64,000 nucleotides of DNA from Labilibaculum sp. K2S. GTDB lineage: Bacteria > Bacteroidota > Bacteroidia > Bacteroidales > Marinifilaceae. Below the pieces are notes generated by a model, which saw only the letters and a program-made list of their open reading frames with translations, had not been told where the DNA came from and did not search any database. Positions 62,658 through 64,000 of this stretch are shown here, piece after piece. Location: NCBI RefSeq assembly GCF_030372765.1, contig NZ_JAUCMW010000001.1, forward strand, positions 530,928-594,927, given 5' to 3'. Both the position numbers and the translations under genes were made by a program. The first letter of the stretch is position 1, and every line of letters begins with the position of its first letter.

Positions 62658-64000
62658 ATGCAGTTTAAAAATTACATTCTGATTGGCCTTTTTATATTGG
62701 TAAGTCAGAGTTTGATTGCTCAAGTGGGGACATTGTCCGGAGCAGTCACAGAAAAGGACGGGACAAATCCTTTAATTGGTGCCAACGTTTATTTTCATGG
62801 AACAACTATAGGAGCCGCTACCAACAGCGATGGGGTTTATTCGTTTCGAAATGTAAAGGCAGGAGAGTACGAAATTGTTGTTTCCTATTCGGGATATGGA
62901 AGAAAAAAAGAAATCATAGAAATTAAGGAGGGAGCAAATGCTCTTGATTTTCAGTTGAATAAATCCGAGAGAGAATTGGGCGAAGTGGTAGTCACAGGTA
63001 CAGGCACACCGCATCATTTAAAAAGTGCTCCCGTTCAAACCGAACTAATCAGCAACAAGATGGTGAAGGCTGTTTCTGCATCCGGATTTGATGATTTAAT
63101 GACTGGAATCAGTCCATCATTTGATTTTAGTCCGGGCAGCATGGGAGCTTTTATGCAGCTAAACGGTTTGGGGAACGATTACATTTTGGTACTTGTTGAT
63201 GGAAAAAGAATGTACGGAGATGTTGGAGGCCAGAATGATATCAACCGCATTAATCCTGATGATATTGAACGAATTGAAGTGGTTAAAGGTGCATCTTCAT
63301 CCTTGTACGGATCGGAAGCCATTGCAGGTGTAATTAATGTGATTACCAAAAAATCGAAACGAAAAATATATGCTGAAAGCAATTCCCGTTTAAGCGAACA
63401 TGGAAACAGACAGTACTTCAATAAAGTAGGCTTTAATTTAGGGCGTTTTTCATCTCTTACAACTTATTCCAGAAAGGAATCAGACGGTTGGCAGCTAAGC
63501 AAGTTCGAAATTGACGATGATATGGATAATGATGATCCATCGGATGATGTACTTGTTGCTACAGATGCCAAACAAGTGAATGCCTTCGAGGATTACACCA
63601 TCAGTCAGCGCTTTGATTTTGCTGCAACCAATAAATTAAGCGTATATGCAATGGGATCGAAATACGAGAAGGATGTACTGCAGCCAATAACGGTAAAAAA
63701 ATATGGTTATTACTACAACGATTTTTCTTATTCGGCAGGAGCTAAGTACCTAGTTAATAAGAAAGATTACATAAGTCTCGATTTTAATTCAGATCAATTC
63801 AAGTATTACTACAAATACAATCAGAATGATATATCTTCAAAATCCGGGAAAACACTTCATTCAATAAGAGAGAAGCTTCTAAATACGGATCAAAAACGCG
63901 AAGATGTAAATCTGAAATACGTTTTTAGTCTAAAAAAGGCGCACCAATTTACATTGGGAGGAGAATATGTAAACGAAAGCCTGAAATCGGAAGGTCGGTT
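62658..64000 (+). CDS. btuB: BtuB-like TonB-dependent receptor (3' end beyond window)
   Basis: At least 447 codons, open at the window end. Signal peptide MQFKNYILIGLFILVSQSLIA, a CarboxypepD_reg-like domain (about 25-105), then the plug with VVVTGTGTPHHLKSAPVQTE, ILVLVDGKRM, IERIEVVKGASSSLYGSEAI and GVINVITKK, then the first barrel strands. The 'GTGTPHHLKSAPVQTELI' plug and the B12 riboswitch in front point to cobalamin or corrinoid uptake. It lacks the SusC-specific signature, so it is a classical TonB receptor. The product is inferred from context plus family. Confidence 0.88.
   Translation, partial: MQFKNYILIGLFILVSQSLIAQVGTLSGAVTEKDGTNPLIGANVYFHGTTIGAATNSDGVYSFRNVKAGEYEIVVSYSGYGRKKEIIEIKEGANALDFQLNKSERELGEVVVTGTGTPHHLKSAPVQTELISNKMVKAVSASGFDDLMTGISPSFDFSPGSMGAFMQLNGLGNDYILVLVDGKRMYGDVGGQNDINRINPDDIERIEVVKGASSSLYGSEAIAGVINVITKKSKRKIYAESNSRLSEHGNRQYFNKVGFNLGRFSSLTTYSRKESDGWQLSKFEIDDDMDNDDPSDDVLVATDAKQVNAFEDYTISQRFDFAATNKLSVYAMGSKYEKDVLQPITVKKYGYYYNDFSYSAGAKYLVNKKDYISLDFNSDQFKYYYKYNQNDISSKSGKTLHSIREKLLNTDQKREDVNLKYVFSLKKAHQFTLGGEYVNESLKSEGR

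Overview
The window is one 64 kb chromosome segment of a Bacteroidota bacterium. The evidence is a SusC/SusD pair, Bacteroidota-type promoters (TAnnTTTG at -7), LytS/LytTR signalling, a RAYT with its palindromic repeats, and signal peptides and lipoboxes typical of the phylum. The gene set (pyruvate formate-lyase, class III ribonucleotide reductase, sulfide-type Thi4, two-cluster nitroreductase, but also KatG) points to a facultatively or aerotolerantly anaerobic, probably marine member of the Bacteroidales/Marinilabiliales. The genus is not established.

Layout. 1-5.6 kb: catalase-peroxidase (5' end cut by the window), CDF metal transporter, T4-endonuclease-V-like pyrimidine dimer glycosylase, oligoendopeptidase F. 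5.8-7.3 kb: a RAYT transposase in an array of palindromic repeats, with a fossil of a second copy. 7.3-14.1 kb: an AT-rich four-gene operon on the minus strand with overlapping genes: a 975-aa alpha-CTD/sigma4/helicase-associated-domain protein, a 68-aa small protein, a DndD-like SMC-type ATPase, and a DndE domain fused to a HerA/FtsK-like ATPase. No DndC sulfurtransferase, DndA or DndB is present. This is the best candidate for an undescribed (defence-like) system. 14.1-18.2 kb: a gene-poor stretch, two hypotheticals and purT. 18.2-22.2 kb: mixed-acid fermentation genes pflB-pflA-focA. 22.8-34.4 kb: a LytS-type kinase, secreted zinc metalloprotease, SusC/RagA and SusD/RagB, LytTR regulator and lipoprotein esterase, which together look like a peptide-acquisition locus with its own two-component system. 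34.4-36.4 kb: MITE-like element, flavodoxin and nitroreductase.

36.4-40 kb: TPP riboswitch and a four-gene thiamine operon (thi4-thiE-thiC-thiD), followed by a 42/84-bp tandem repeat. 41-46.8 kb: a LexA-like XRE/S24 repressor divergent from a Y-family polymerase and a second DnaE (an SOS-type mutasome), with dispersed repeats between them. 47-52.6 kb: pyrD, small hypotheticals, an FKBP, and a putative PD-(D/E)XK-like protein and an XRE regulator that both sit behind copies of an unusual ATG-to-ATG leader repeat.

52.7-64 kb is a cobalamin-themed region. A B12 riboswitch precedes the B12-independent class III ribonucleotide reductase (nrdDG). A biotin-dependent acyl-CoA carboxylase, probably propionyl-CoA specific, feeds methylmalonyl-CoA metabolism. 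An aspartate:alanine exchanger-family transporter follows. A second B12 riboswitch on the minus strand faces only a very small ORF and a terminator-like hairpin. A third B12 riboswitch precedes a BtuB-like TonB-dependent receptor that runs off the window end.

All calls come from reading the sequence and recalled family knowledge. No database search was run.
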